This document shows positions 1 through 10,321 of a stretch of 64,000 bases of DNA, in pieces (the stretch's first letter is position 1; each line of letters begins with the position of its first letter). This DNA is from Liriodendron chinense (lineage: Eukaryota; Streptophyta; Magnoliopsida; Magnoliales; Magnoliaceae). The DNA is taken from positions 4,692,082 to 4,756,081 of the forward strand of contig ML058552.1 in the NCBI GenBank assembly GCA_003013855.2. The letters are read 5' to 3'. Under the pieces are notes generated by a model. The model worked only from the letters and a program-made list of their open reading frames with translations. It did not search any database and had not been told where the DNA came from. Made by a program: the position numbers and the translations under genes.

Positions 1-597
1 GTCCGAAGACCTTAAACTACACTGGGATTAACTTCTCGGGGGCTTTCTTTCCTAACCTGTTCCAGGCATGGCTGACACTTGATCGTACGGGTGTCTGAAA
101 TCTCTTAAACAGGTAAGGGCTATGGCGGGCAGAACTCCGCAATCCTGTTTGTGTTGAACGCACCGTGATAGACAACCTTGATTTGGAAGTCGCTGTTGAA
201 GCTGACGGATGTTCCCTGTTCCTAGAACTCATGAAGGGGATTAAGGCTGTTGGGAGTTGGAGCTCACCCTCACGGAATTGTGAGCAACGTAAGACCCCAA
301 ACTGGATTGACTAAGGGAAATGTGAGGATGTGGCTCATCTTGTGGCCGAAGGAGTCCGTCGGACGATACGTGGTCTGTGTGCATTGCACAGGCAACTTTG
401 TGGGTGTGTTGACTGAAAACCCTCAAAATCCCCTCATCCGAAGATGTAAAACTACGGCACTTAACTGTGTGAGACCCGTCTTGCTCGCTGACGTAAAATG
501 GATCGGGTGCCTTACCAGCAGTAGAAGCTGGAAGTGGATGGAAATTCCACATCTTTTCCCTGCATTTCAGAAAAATCACAAAATACAAAAACATTGC

Positions 598-835
598 AAA
601 ATCACCTCTTCAAAAATCACAAAAATATTTCCCTTGCTTTCAATCAGAATATTGTCAAAAATCACAAAAAATATTTCCATCGCTTTCAAATCAAAATATT
701 TTCAAAAACCACAAAAATATTTCTCTTGCTTTCAATCAAAATATTGTCAAAAATCACAAAAATATTTCTCTTGCTTTCAAAGAAAATATCCTCAAAAATA
801 CAAAAATATTTACTGTGTTTTCAATAAACCAATCT
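598..835. repeat. A-rich tandem repeat, unit about 46 bp
   Basis: About five imperfect copies of a 45-46 bp unit containing 'GCTTTCAATCAAAATATT' and 'CAAAAATCACAAAAATATTT'. The GCTTT of successive units falls at 636, 682, 728 and 773. Lysine/phenylalanine-rich open frames across it are artefacts of the repeat. Confidence 0.85.
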
Positions 836-1731
836 CTACCCTCTCAGGTAAAGATTCGGACCACATATTTACAAAAATCACAAAAATTATCCCCAGCACT
901 ACACTTCAGGAGTCTTGAACTCCACTCTCTTCACAGTATGGGATGACGGATCCAATCGCCCGCAAATTGGAATCTTGACCAAAACGAGCAACCGAACACC
1001 ATCTCAATCACATGTATGCCCAGAAGAACATCTTGAAGTCGAATAATATCCTCGTACATTCTCATTAGCAAAGAAACAACATCTTGGGACGATGGACCTG
1101 ATCGACCACGGGTCGGGATCTTGACCAACCCGCTATCCAAACCTCCGTATCAAAAAGAAAAATCCCCAAAGGAGTACAACCCTGCAAGCAATAAGCTCAA
1201 AATTCTCTGCATCTCCAGCAAAAGCAAAATCATCAAACGAGAAGAGAATGAGCCAAGCCATGCATTCATCATGCATCTCCATGCATCAGCATCCATCGCA
1301 TCAATCATCATGTTTACCTGCTTTCAAAATAAAAGCCGGTTAGCCAAAGACCCCACAGGCATCCCTAGTGGAGGCACGTGCAAACCAGATTTCCATTTCA
1401 AAAAGACAAAAAATATTTCTATTTGCAAATAAAAACCCCACGGAGTATCACTCCCCAGAGTGGGTGCCTTTTCAAAAATCCAAAAATGTTTTCCAGTAGA
1501 GCGTTCTGCCTCCAACACGCTGGGAGATCTTCCATATCTCTGGGTAGGAGCCGACGCAAAAATCAAATAAGATCCGATGTCTCGCGGTTTTCCCGGAGAC
1601 CATTGGATCCAATGCACTCAAAGTACGGTCGAACTGAACTCCAGTGTCAGTGCGGTCGTACCACATGCCAAGATACAAAAAGATGAAAGCCAAAAGGCTC
1701 GGTCACAGAAACCATTTGAACAGGTGGAAAC

Positions 1732-2640
1732 GATGAATTGTAACCTAAGTATCAAAATCAGCAGATTGGGTGGAAAGAGTTCACCCGCACATACCTAGGC
1801 GTGGATGCCTGAAGTACCTTGACTGAGTCCAAGTCGGCGTAGTAGAATTCCGTAAGACTATCGGACGCAGGGCGTCTAACCACTTTGACAGTCAAGCGAA
1901 ACAAGTACTCCTGGAGTGATCTGGGAAAACATCAAACATCACACAATCAGTCTCAGGGTCAGCATCCTCGTAAGACTGTCGACGCAGAGGCTCTGCTGTA
2001 CCTTTCCGATGTTAGTACCGATCGGGAATGGAAGGGTTGCGATTGGGTACCCAGGTTGCAGCAAACTGCAGGGACAATCGCAACGTTTTCTCCAAACTCT
2101 CGCGGTATGTGCGAGTTATCAATTTCCAGACAATCAACTGACTTAGATACAAAGGACAACAAAGATTTCAGACCACAATCAAGGAAAGAATGAATTGCAA
2201 ACTAAGCATCGAAACCAGCGAATCGGGTGGAAAAAGCCCACCCGCACATACCTAGGCGTGGATGCCTGAAGTACCTTGACTGAGTCCAAGTCGGTGTAGT
2301 AGAATCCCGTAAGACTATCTGACGCAGGGCGTCTAACCACTTTGACAGTCAAGCGAAACAAGTATTCCTGGAGTGATCTGGGAAAACATCAAACATACAA
2401 TCAATCACAGGGTCAGTAACCTCGTAAGACTGTCGACGTAGAGGCTCTGCTGTACCTTTCCGATGTTAGTACCGATCGGGAATGGAAGGGTTGCGATTGG
2501 ATACCCAGGTTGCAGCGCATGCAGAGACAATCGCAACGTTTTCTCCAAACTCCCGCGGTATGTGCGAGTGAGCGATCTCCAAACGATCAACTGGCACAGA
2601 TGCAAAAGCAAGCAAAGATTTCAGACCATGACCTATGAAT
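1732..2640. repeat. Tandem duplication, two copies of about 457 bp
   Basis: Two adjacent copies (about 1732-2188 and 2189-2640) can be aligned along their length. For example, CCCGCACATACCTAGG occurs at 1784 and 2241, and the segment ending in 'TTTCAGACC' closes both. They differ by scattered substitutions and small indels, so the duplication is not recent. Confidence 0.9.
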
Positions 2641-2937
2641 GACCGGGTCAGAAGTGGGGTGTCCACTCGCTTTGGCATTCGGTTGCATGCAACCTCTGTC
2701 AAAGAGGGGCATCTGTAGACACCCCACCTTCGGCTACACTGTTGGTAGAGATAGCTGGTTGAATGGAGGACCATACCCCCAAATCCCAAGTCCAAACTTA
2801 GCCAAACTCACCCTTGTCAGCCCCATTCCATAGCCCAGTTCAAGCCTGAACCCAGTCAGCCCAGTCCTAAAAACCACCCTGAAAAACCCCCCATAAAAAA
2901 AGGCCAGTCAAAAAATCCCAAAAAAGTCAAACTCACT

Positions 2938-3068
2938 GAGTCAACCCGCTGAGTCAACCCGCTGAGTTAACCCGCTGAGTCAACCCGTCGAGTCAACCCG
3001 TCGAGTCAAAACACCGAGTCAACCCGTCGAGTCGACCCGCTGAGTCAACTCACTGAGTCGACCAGCGA
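2938..3068 (+). repeat. 13-bp minisatellite in U3 (GAGTCAACCCGCT)
   Basis: Ten consecutive copies of a 13-bp unit GAGTCAACCCGCT or GAGTCAACCCGTC. It ends about 117 bp upstream of the TATA box of the same LTR. It is followed by a GC-rich segment in which CGGCCGTAC recurs. Confidence 0.9.
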
Positions 3069-3184
3069 GTCCAACAGCAGCCCCGAGGGAACGGCCGTAC
3101 TCGCTGGAAACCGAGGAGCGGCCGTACGGGCGGCCCATGGCAGGTCGCCCGGACAAAATTACGAGAGCTGCCACTCTCTGCTGC

Positions 3185-3192
3185 TATAAATA
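3185..3192 (+). promoter_or_regulatory. TATA box of the LTR at 2714
   Basis: TATAAATA preceded by GCTGC and followed by CCCCCTCC, the best core-promoter match in this LTR. The LTR at 56887-59066 has the related GGTATAAATACC. Confidence 0.65.
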
Positions 3193-3510
3193 CCCCCTCC
3201 CCTTCTCATTTCAAGAATCCATTCGAAGCCCTTCAAGTCCAGCCAGTCCGGGTGCGGTCTGAGTCCTCATCCATCCCTTAGCCCATTTTTCCACCAAGGA
3301 GAGCCCGAGTGAGGAGAGTCTAGCCCTGGTCCAGCCCAGCCTGACCACTGGTCCAAGCCTCTCAAGCCACCCAAGTCTTGATCCAGCCACTCGAAGCAAA
3401 CCCTTGCGACACCTCCGTCCATCCAGCTACTCTTTTTCCAGCATCATCTCATTTGCATCTAGCATAAGTGCAACATTTACTTTTCTTCCAACCCCCCTGC
3501 TTCACTACTA

Positions 3511-3798
3511 GCACCTTGATCCGTCAAGTACACATGCATATGTCTTTATATTAAGCACCTGTCAGTTCGAGCGTATGCTCTGGGCTTGCCCGTTGTTGGA
3601 ACCTGCCCATCAGAAACTCTTACTGTTCAGACTTGCATTCATGCTTCACCATAAAACACCTTGATTATTCAAGCACACTGCATACGTCTTATATTAAGCA
3701 CCTGTCAGTTCGAGCGTACGCTCTGGGCTTGCCCGTTGTTGGAACCTGCCCATCAGAAACTCTTACTGTTCAGACCCGCATTCATGCATCATGTCATC
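3511..3798 (+). repeat. Tandem duplication of about 143 bp downstream of the LTR TATA box
   Basis: Two copies start CACCTTGATC or CACCTTGATT and share GCACCTGTCAGTTCGAGCG (3555 and 3698) and the run through CAGAAACTCTTACTG. The spacing is 143 bp. It lies in the presumed R-U5 part. Confidence 0.9.
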
Positions 3799-4045
3799 TA
3801 TGAGAATGTACGAGGATTAAACTAGACTTTTAAGTATTTGATCGATTCTGTGAAGTAGAGACCGTACTTCGGTACGGGCAGTGTGTGGGGTGCTTAACCT
3901 CTTCCCACCCTGTAACCGTGATCCCTTACCTTGAATCTCTGGCCGCAGATCAACAGGAGTCATTTTAGAGGAAGGAACCTTCGGATCCCCTTCTCTAACG
4001 TTTCTACGGGGTCTAGCCGACTGTAGATTCGAAGTAATTGGCTAG

Positions 4046-4238
4046 TGGCGACTCTGGTCTTATATAAACTCACTTAAACACATCCAGCTCAATACGACAA
4101 CCGAACAAAGCCCTCGAGAACGAGGCAAGCCAGTGGCACAAACGGCGATTTCGCACGCACGCACCTCTTCTTCTTCTTCTTCCGAAAGGAAAGGGAGAAC
4201 GACGTCGTGTGGGAGCGCGGAAAAATCGGCGAGGGTCC

Positions 4239-4241
<3 letters not shown>
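4046..4241. other. No recognisable feature
   Basis: A short stretch after the LTR with a CTT-rich run (about 4163-4184). No gene, terminal repeat or RNA signature was seen. Confidence 0.5.

Positions 4242-4318
<77 letters not shown>
4242..4318. repeat. (TA)n microsatellite
   Basis: About 38 uninterrupted TA dinucleotides. Open frames with long Tyr-Ile runs on both strands are artefacts of this repeat. Confidence 0.97.
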
Positions 4319-4321
<3 letters not shown>

Positions 4322-4365
4322 CACACATCCCACTGTTAATGGACACACTCAACACCCTGCCATGT

Positions 4366-4440
4366 TAGCCCCTCCCACGTTGGGAATTGATACCTAGGCC
4401 TCAGTATTAAGACAAGGTTATCTTCACTCAGTCTACCACT
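4366..4440 (-). repeat. tRNA-like, SINE-like fragment
   Basis: On the minus strand it reads 'ACAGTGGTAGACTGAG' followed about 35 bases on by 'TAGGTATCAATTCCC', resembling box A and box B of a tRNA-derived Pol III promoter. Similar box A sequences recur at 4785-4945 and 31313-31378. It is short and no tail is visible. Confidence 0.3.
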
Positions 4441-4784
4441 GTCCCAAAGATGTGATTGTCAATCCATCGATTATGTGAACCTGGCATTGCTGCTGGACGA
4501 CAAAGGTGGTCCACTCAGTAAGTGTGCCATGATATTAGAAATAAGTCAACGGGTTAGAAAACTTTGGCCAATTTTTTAACAACCATGCATTTGTTTAATT
4601 AATTTTGACACACCTGACTAGTGGACAGACCTGATTCCTCAGATAGGGAATTTACATAACCCTTATGATCGATATGCTTGAATATTTCACCTATCTGCCA
4701 TACTAGGATATGTGGTTGCATTTTCATCAGCTAACTCGTACACGCATGATGGGCCTCAGAAAGCTCATGTAGTCATACTGTAGA

Positions 4785-4945
4785 AGCGAATCACAATCCA
4801 TTGGGGTTCAGGGCCTTGCCTCGTTGGTAGACTCTGTGGAGTTTCAACAAGAGGTCTCGGTCTCGAAACCATCAGGGTGAAATTCCTGCTGCTGGCAGCA
4901 TCAGTGGGTGGGTTGCATGACTGACTAAAAAAAAAAATCACTACC
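4785..4945 (+). repeat. Probable tRNA-derived SINE
   Basis: Contains 'TTGGTAGACTCTG' (box A-like) and 'GGTCTCGAAACC' (box B-like), about 35 bp apart. An 11-base A run (about 4927-4937) follows. The head is related to the fragment at 31313-31378 on the other strand. Boundaries and target duplication were not resolved. A degenerate tRNA pseudogene is the alternative. Confidence 0.45.
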
Positions 4946-5044
4946 CATTGTGCCTTCAGTGAGGCCACAGCTGGGTTCGGGCCACACTAAGGTCTGTCTA
5001 AACCCAGCTCACAAAGTAAAAGTTTGGTCCTAATTGCCCATGAT

Positions 5045-5390
5045 TTTGAGCCTGGCCACCTTTTGTGCTCGATCCGGCTTTTTAGTAGTGCAGATGAAGT
5101 AAAAATCTGCTACATTCCGAAGGAAGCGAATAGCGTGGCTGACGTGCTAGCAAGCTATTAGGGAGTGCCTGCGGAGCTGCCAAGCGCTGCTCAGGGGACG
5201 CTTTTCTTGGATCGTGTCGGCCTGGGTAATGTGAGAGAGCTCTCCAATAGGCTGTAGTTATATGATAGGAAGTCTGCCTGTGTTTTTTTGGGCTGGCGGG
5301 TCTCCCAAATGTGCCTTCCTTTGATTTATAGCCTTTCTCTTGTCAATAAAATTCAGCTCTTTTCCGGCAAAAAAAAAATAAAAATAAAAG
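5045..5390 (+). mobile_element. 3' end of a 5'-truncated LINE (L1-type) with poly(A)
   Basis: One frame ends at the stop 5159-5161. Its last residues, IPKEANSVADVLASY (5114-5158), match the C-terminal motif of the RNase H domain in plant L1 elements ('REANSVAD.LA'). An untranslated tail of about 180 bp, an AATAAA at about 5345 and an A-rich tail at 5369-5390 follow. The frame is open upstream to about 5045. The rest of the LINE is missing, as is usual after incomplete reverse transcription. The 5' junction and target duplication were not determined. Confidence 0.8.
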
Positions 5391-5792
5391 AAGCTGCGCT
5401 CAATCATGCATGATGCTTTTAAAATAGGCCCTCTGCTTGATAGAATTAATTAAAATCTTTGTGTAGAGATGTGTGGGCCACTGATTATCCGTCCTCTTTA
5501 TTTATTTGCAGACTTCAATTTAGTGTGTGGTCCTCGCTATCCCACCAGGATTCTTTAGTGTTCAAGTCACGGACCAAGTTGTAGGAGTGGACCACTGATC
5601 AGTGCATTAAGTGACCACGTTGCCCCATAAATCATGCTACCAACTCATTCGGTGGAGAACATCAGGAATTATTTTCTTTTTTGGCAGACATTTATGCTAA
5701 TCCTAGTCTCGACTCTGCATCACATCTTCCTCCACGGCGTATGTGGCCGAGAGACTTCCCTAGCAATCATAAATCATTTTCTTAAATTAAAA
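5391..5792. other. No recognisable feature
   Basis: AT-rich sequence between the LINE tail and a small hairpin. Short open frames only, with no family resemblance. Confidence 0.5.
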
Positions 5793-5868
5793 CAACTCCC
5801 TGGTGGGAGAAATCTTGCCTCCTCTCCACTCATGGAGGGAAGACACGATTTCTCCTGCAGGGAGCTAT
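5793..5868. repeat. Short hairpin (foldback)
   Basis: The left arm AACTCCCTGGTGGGAGAAAT pairs with the right arm ATTTCTCCTGCAGGGAGC, and inner segments (CCTCTCCACT / ATGGAGGG) also pair. It could be a tiny MITE or a remnant of one. Just downstream, 'GCAATAATATCATAAAGATG' occurs twice within about 60 bp. Confidence 0.6.
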
Positions 5869-6194
5869 TAATTGATAACCGTCAGTGCAACAAATGTCTC
5901 AGAGATTTTAAAGATATTGCAATAATATCATAAAGATGCACTCAATGATTTTCTGGCAATTTTTAAAATACCGCAATAATATCATAAAGATGCACTACAT
6001 GATATCATTGCGAGTGCAGATCGTCTGTGTTGAAAGCAGAGAATATTCCACCGCCGGTGCTTCTCATTCGCACACGTCATTTTCAATATCACCCGCTCAC
6101 GAAATACTCGGAATTTCTCTCTTCCCATGGCTGCATAGCACAACTTTTAACGTAACTTTTAACGTGTGAAACTTCTCCACCCCTCAGCATAACC

Positions 6195-6625
6195 TTTGTC
6201 TTACATCCACACCGTCCATCAATTTTTCCAAATAGGTTGAGAGCATGATTCCAAAAATGAGGTACATCCAAAGCTCAAGTGGACCACACCAAAGAAAGCA
6301 ATGGGGAATACACAAACTATGGTTGAAACCTTCCTAGGGCCAAGCGCGATGCTTACCTGACATCTAACCTGTTCATAAGGCCACCCACACCTGGATGAAG
6401 GTACAACACAAATATCAGCTTGATCAGAGCCGTCTGTAGCCCTAAGAAGTTTTCAACGGTAGCTCTAAGAAGTTTTCAACGGTAGTATCAATTCCACTGT
6501 TTCAGATGGTGTGTTCCACTTGAGCTTTGGATCTGCCTTGTTGTTAGGCTTATTACCTAAGAAAGATCTGAAAATATTATATGAACAGTGTGGATCTCGG
6601 AAATAAATCATCATGGACCAGCATA
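6195..6625. mobile_element. Foldback element copy 1 (Mutator-like MITE family)
   Basis: The left arm (CCACACCGTCCATC, CTCAAGTGGACCACACC) is inversely repeated in the right arm (GTTCCACTTGAGC, GTGTGGATC). The family centre, with GTTCATAAGG and GGATGAAGG, lies between. An internal 25-bp duplication around AAGAAGTTTTCAACGGTAG is seen at 6445-6490. No coding capacity. Confidence 0.8.
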
Positions 6626-6692
6626 AATTCCCCACGTCAAGAAATTTCACTGCTCACGTAGAGAGAGAAATCCAACGGTCCAAATGTGGATC

Positions 6693-7120
6693 TTCTGTGG
6701 GGCCCATAATGATCTATTTATTAGATCCACGCTGTCCATCCATTTTGTTTCATACCTTTTAGTCATGAGGTCGAAAAGAGTCAAATCCAAGGCTCAAGTG
6801 GGCCACACGGTAGGAAAGAGTGGGAATTGAATGCCTACCATCGAAAACTTCTTGGGAGCCACAGACAACTCTGACCAAGATGATGTTTGTGTTTTACCTT
6901 CATTGAGGTCTGAGTGGCCTTATGAAGAGGTTAGATGACAAATAAACCTCACAGTGGACTCTAGGAAGGTTTCAATGCTACTCGTTCAATCCCATGATTT
7001 TTGTTGTGTGGTCCACTTGAGCTTTGGATGTGCCTCATTTTTTGTTTTACGCTTTAGAATAATCTGAAAGAATTGATGGACGGTGCAGATCTAACAGATA
7101 GATCATGGTGAGGCCTAGAG
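6693..7120. mobile_element. Foldback element copy 2
   Basis: Same family as copy 1 and in tandem with it. It starts GTGGGGCCCATAATGATC and ends GATCATGGTGAGGCC, with the arms inverted around a centre containing GATGATGTTTGTG. Non-coding. Confidence 0.85.
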
Positions 7121-7161
7121 AAATTCCACACGATAAAAGCAGGGTTGTGGAGCACGCAATC

Positions 7162-7422
7162 TGTTAATGTCAGATTTTGTAACAAGATCCTCCGACTTTC
7201 CTCCTTCACTCCAGCAGGGATTTCCACCACCAGACCTGAAGCAAGACAGCAAATAAGGGTGGCTGAGGACCAGCCGTTAGCCCTCCGATGCTTAAGTTAG
7301 GCCACAGTAAGAAGAGAAGCCAAGCAAAACGGGACCAAGATTGAATGTTGTGTGCCTACCTGCTCTTAATGGAGCCACTCCTTTATATAGATCTGAAGCA
7401 ATCCAATTTGTTACGTGAGATG
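7162..7422 (-). repeat. Truncated 3' LTR (R-U5 end only)
   Basis: It matches 9063-9323 almost base for base, including the TATA-containing segment near 7381-7391, then diverges abruptly at 7423. The lost part is U3, including the array seen in the other LTR. Confidence 0.92.
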
Positions 7423-9018
7423 TCGAATTTCTCCCGTGGGCTCAGCGTCCTTTTGGTCGGTTTGATGATGAGGTGGTTCCTTTTGGCGAGATGAGGTCTT
7501 CGCCCTTTCTGGTGATCGATTTTTACGAGCAACATAATCCTGGAGATGGCCTTTTCGAATAAGGGCTTCGATATGGTCTCGTAAAGAGATGCAGTCCTGG
7601 GTCCTATGCCCGTGATCTTTGTGAAAGTAACAGAACTTGCTCTTGTCCCTCTTCTCGGGATCGGATTTGATCTTTGCAGGCCACTTCACATATGGCTTGT
7701 GTTTAATCTCCATTAGAACCTTTTCAGGAGACTGATTAAGAGGAGTGTAATTATGATATTTACCAGAGTAAGGCTTCTTGGGAGAACGATCACGCTGGTC
7801 ACGACGGTATTTCTTATCTGTAGAAGAGGTTCCTTCTGGCTTGCGCTTCTTACTTTGTACTCCATGGCGTGTCAATGCGACTTCTTCTGCATTGATATAT
7901 TTCTGAGCTTTGGCTTGGAATTCTGCCATAGTTTTCGGCGGGCTTTTATCTAAGGCAAACCTGAATTTCTCGCTCGTTATTCCGGCAATGAGGGCTGTAA
8001 GACCCTTTTCTTCAGTGTAACCCTCAGTTTGAACGGCTTCAGCAGTGAACCGTACTGTGAACTCCTTTATTGTCTCCCCATGCTGCTGTTTCAGATTCAT
8101 CAGATGGGAGGCTGGCTTCTTAATGCGAATACTTCCCATGAATTGAGAAAGGAATATCTCCGATAACTGGGAAAAGGAGTTGATGGAACGAGGCTTTAAC
8201 CCCCGGAACCACGTACGAGCTGCTTCCTTCAATGTTAAGGGAAAAGCCCTACACATGATTTCTGAACCATGTCCCTCCAACTCCATGAGGGACCTATATG
8301 TTTCCAGATGTTCTAGAGGGTCGCCAATTCCTGTGTACGGAGCGATAACAGGCGCTCGATACTTTCTGGGTAACGGGGCTTCCATGACCTCGCTGGTGAA
8401 GGGAGATTCAGATTGGTGTATCGCCGCCATGACGGCAGATGGCCGATTTGCCTGGTATCGCTGTTCCATGACATCAAAACGATCTTGGATTCTTTTGAGA
8501 TCTCCTTCCCATGGCAGGGTATAGCTAGATGTTTCGGCGGTGGAGCCTTGCGGTTGAGGTTGAAGAGACGAACTGGAATGTATAGAATGTGGAGACGGCA
8601 CAGGGGGATGGCCGCCGAGTGGCGGGACCTGTGGTTCGTCCATAGAATGTCTGGAAGCTACCGGTATGGGTTGCGGTGGTAACCCTCCGGAAGGTTGTTT
8701 TTGCGGTTCAGGGAAGTGCTGATCAAGCCGACTTGACAGCGCCTGAACCCCGGCGTTTAGAGTTAGGAGAGTGTTTCCGAGGAAACGTAGGACATCATCT
8801 TGATTTCCAAAGGCCTCCAATAATGGGTTTGTTGTTGGCATATTCGGGGCTCCTTGAGGGATATTCGTCGGAGCAGGTGGGAGGATATTCGTCGGAGCAG
8901 GTGGGAGGACAGGTACGGATTCCGTCTCATCAGGCGGAGGTGGTGCCTGCCTTGAAGTTGAAGGATGAACAGCCTTTTTAGGAGGCATCGCTGAAGGATT
9001 TTGATCGGTGGTTAGCAC
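7411..9018 (-). CDS. gag: Ty3/gypsy Gag polyprotein (C-terminus altered by deletion)
   Basis: An uninterrupted 535-residue frame just downstream of the PBS. Residues 1-150 are proline-rich and low in complexity. The central part (about 230-380) has the retrotransposon Gag capsid pattern, including AARTWFRGL, FSQLSEIFLSQF and GETIKEFTVRF. Near 465-480 a zinc-knuckle variant, C-x2-H-x4-H-x4-C (CYFHKDHGHRTQDC), is followed by HIEALIRKGHLQDYV, typical of plant Tat/Ogre-type Gag. The frame would normally continue towards protease. Here it runs across the deletion junction and stops inside the truncated 3' LTR, so the last few residues are LTR-derived. The initiator could be the second Met (8988) instead of the first. 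Gag would coat element RNA in cytoplasmic particles. Without pol it could act only in trans. Confidence 0.9.
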   Translation of the reverse strand: MLTTDQNPSAMPPKKAVHPSTSRQAPPPPDETESVPVLPPAPTNILPPAPTNIPQGAPNMPTTNPLLEAFGNQDDVLRFLGNTLLTLNAGVQALSSRLDQHFPEPQKQPSGGLPPQPIPVASRHSMDEPQVPPLGGHPPVPSPHSIHSSSSLQPQPQGSTAETSSYTLPWEGDLKRIQDRFDVMEQRYQANRPSAVMAAIHQSESPFTSEVMEAPLPRKYRAPVIAPYTGIGDPLEHLETYRSLMELEGHGSEIMCRAFPLTLKEAARTWFRGLKPRSINSFSQLSEIFLSQFMGSIRIKKPASHLMNLKQQHGETIKEFTVRFTAEAVQTEGYTEEKGLTALIAGITSEKFRFALDKSPPKTMAEFQAKAQKYINAEEVALTRHGVQSKKRKPEGTSSTDKKYRRDQRDRSPKKPYSGKYHNYTPLNQSPEKVLMEIKHKPYVKWPAKIKSDPEKRDKSKFCYFHKDHGHRTQDCISLRDHIEALIRKGHLQDYVARKNRSPERAKTSSRQKEPPHHQTDQKDAEPTGEIRHLT

Positions 9019-9042
9019 GATTGATTTTGATGATCAAGTCGT

Positions 9043-9062
9043 TCCCACAGACGGCGCCAAAC
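9043..9062 (-). other. Primer-binding site region of the gypsy element
   Basis: Directly downstream (minus strand) of the 5' LTR the sequence is GTTTGGCGCCGTCTGTGGG, the arrangement of a tRNA primer-binding site in plant Ty3/gypsy elements. The exact tRNA was not assigned. Confidence 0.7.
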
Positions 9063-9470
9063 TGTTAATGTCAGATTTTGTAACGAGATCCTCCGACTTT
9101 CCTCCTTCACTCCAGCAGGGATTTCCACCACCAGACCTGAAGCAAGACAGCAAATAAGGGTGGCTGGGGACCAGCCGTTAGCCCTCCGATGCTTAAGTTA
9201 GGCCACAGTAAGAAGAGAAGCCAAGCAAAACGGGACCAAGATTGAATGTTGTGTGCCTACCTGCTCTTAATTGAGCCACTCCTTTATATAGATCTGAAGC
9301 AATCCAATTTGTTACGTGAGATGTCAAAATCCCGTTGATGTCGCATACGATACTGAGATTTTGCTGATTTCGTGGGATAAGATCCTATCTTTTGAGTCAG
9401 ATCCAACCCAATGACTTATTTCAACAATCACGCCCCTTGATGGCAATCCCTTGAGATCCGGCTGGAAGCC

Positions 9471-9590
9471 GTAGTTGGAGTCATAGCTTCCGAACAGGAA
9501 GGAGACACCCGTAGTTGGAGTCATAGCTTCCGAAAAGGAAGGAGACGCCCGTAGTTGGAGTCATAGCTTCCGAAAAGGAAGGAGACGCCG
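9471..9590. repeat. 40-bp tandem repeat, three copies, in the LTR
   Basis: Copies start GTAGTTGGAGTCATAGC at 9471, 9511 and 9551 and differ at only a few positions. The near-identity suggests recent expansion within U3. Confidence 0.95.
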
Positions 9591-9835
9591 ACAAGATGGA
9601 AACCACCGAACTGGTTGTAGCCCTGCTTGGTGTCGCAGAGGGATTGGACAAGCTGCTCGACGGGAATCGGGTGCTAGTACTGAAAGCTAAGAGAGATTAC
9701 CGCAGGAAAGCTGCTCGCAGGTTAGAATGTGGTCGCGAGTCCAAGTACACACTTAGATGTAACACCTTTCAACGACTTGTGAGAAGGTCTGCTCGCGGAT
9801 CGAGCTTTGCCGTATTTGACTATCGGTTATGAAGA

Positions 9836-10068
9836 CTCGAGACTTGCGAATAGCTGCTTCGCATTTTTCAATCTATGACTCCTGATCAGGTGAGCTCGAG
9901 AGTCGAATGGGCGTCCCACACTTGTTCAATATTCGACTCTCGATCAGATGATCTCGAGAGTCGAATGGACGTCCCGCACTTATCCATTCTTCGACTCCCG
10001 AGCTTACGATCTAGAGAGTCGAACCCACACTCCACTTTTACCCGTTCTGCGACTCTTGATCAGATCAT
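9836..10068. repeat. 58-bp tandem repeat, four copies, in U3
   Basis: CTCGAG-type starts occur at 9836, 9895, 9953 and 10011, with a partial fifth at 10069. Each unit carries an AGTCGAATGG-like segment and its inverse, ATTCGACTC. The first copy is the most degenerate. Confidence 0.9.
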
Positions 10069-10321
10069 CTCGAGGGCCAAATGGGCATTTCCGCGTGAAA
10101 TCTTATCTCCACCATTTTGCCTATAACACAATCCATACTTTGAGAGGAAAAATTGGCTTGTTTTGTGAGCTCATGTCACTAGTGATGATGTGTACCAATG
10201 AGATTAGATGGCACTCAATTTTTTCGTGCCTTCAACACAGACGATCCACATTCTATTATTGCAAAATACCACATTTTTATCATGATATGAACGGGAAAGA
10301 ATAGAGAAACCTCAAGGAATT

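Larger units (their letters stand above)
1..2713. other. Non-coding, tandemly duplicated sequence, possibly the 3' internal part of an LTR retrotransposon
   Basis: No open frame here resembles a known protein, and the longest one (250-918) reads straight through an A-rich tandem repeat. The stretch ends with a purine-rich tract (about 2699-2710) immediately before the TG of the LTR at 2714, which is how a polypurine tract sits beside a 3' LTR. The assignment to a retrotransposon rests on that junction and is an inference. Confidence 0.35.
2714..4045 (+). mobile_element. Large LTR (probable Ty3/gypsy, Tat/Ogre-like)
   Basis: It begins TGTAGACACCCC directly after a purine tract. It has a TATA box at 3185-3192, a 13-bp tandem array upstream of it and a tandem duplication downstream. 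About 4046-4053 reads TGGCGACTC, like the primer-binding region of some plant gypsy elements (recalled, not tested). A polypurine tract before it and a PBS-like sequence after it would fit an LTR shared by two elements in tandem or a rearranged element. The 3' limit is uncertain and no target duplication was found. Confidence 0.55.
7162..10128 (-). mobile_element. Ty3/gypsy element with pol deleted, flanked by exact 5-bp target duplication
   Basis: Read on the minus strand: a complete 5' LTR (10128-9063), a PBS region (about 9062-9043, TTTGGCGCCGTCTGTGGGAA), a gag frame (9018-7411), then only the last 261 bp of the 3' LTR (7422-7162). The two LTR copies are nearly identical over the shared 261 bp. 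CAATC flanks the element at 7157-7161 and 10129-10133. Protease, reverse transcriptase, RNase H and integrase are absent. Because the target duplication is perfect, the deletion from the end of gag into the 3' LTR most likely happened after insertion. Confidence 0.92.
9063..10128 (-). repeat. Complete 5' LTR (1066 bp) of the gypsy element
   Basis: On the plus strand it reads TGTTAATG...TATAACA, so both ends have the short TGTTA/TAACA inverted terminus. A TATA box (minus strand TATATAAAGG, 9282-9291) lies near the PBS side. Two tandem arrays lie upstream of it: a 40-bp unit at 9471-9590 and a 58-bp unit at 9836-10068. Confidence 0.92.

Noticed and set aside
250..918. 222-codon open frame on the plus strand
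   Set aside because: Its C-terminal half is the A-rich 46-bp tandem repeat and the rest has no domain or codon signature of a gene.
4060..4397. Open frames with long Tyr-Ile runs on both strands
   Set aside because: They are translations of the (TA)n tract; the same occurs at 38114-38411.
7753..8981. Plus-strand frames of 66-114 codons
   Set aside because: They are shadows of the minus-strand gag, which has clear capsid and zinc-knuckle features.
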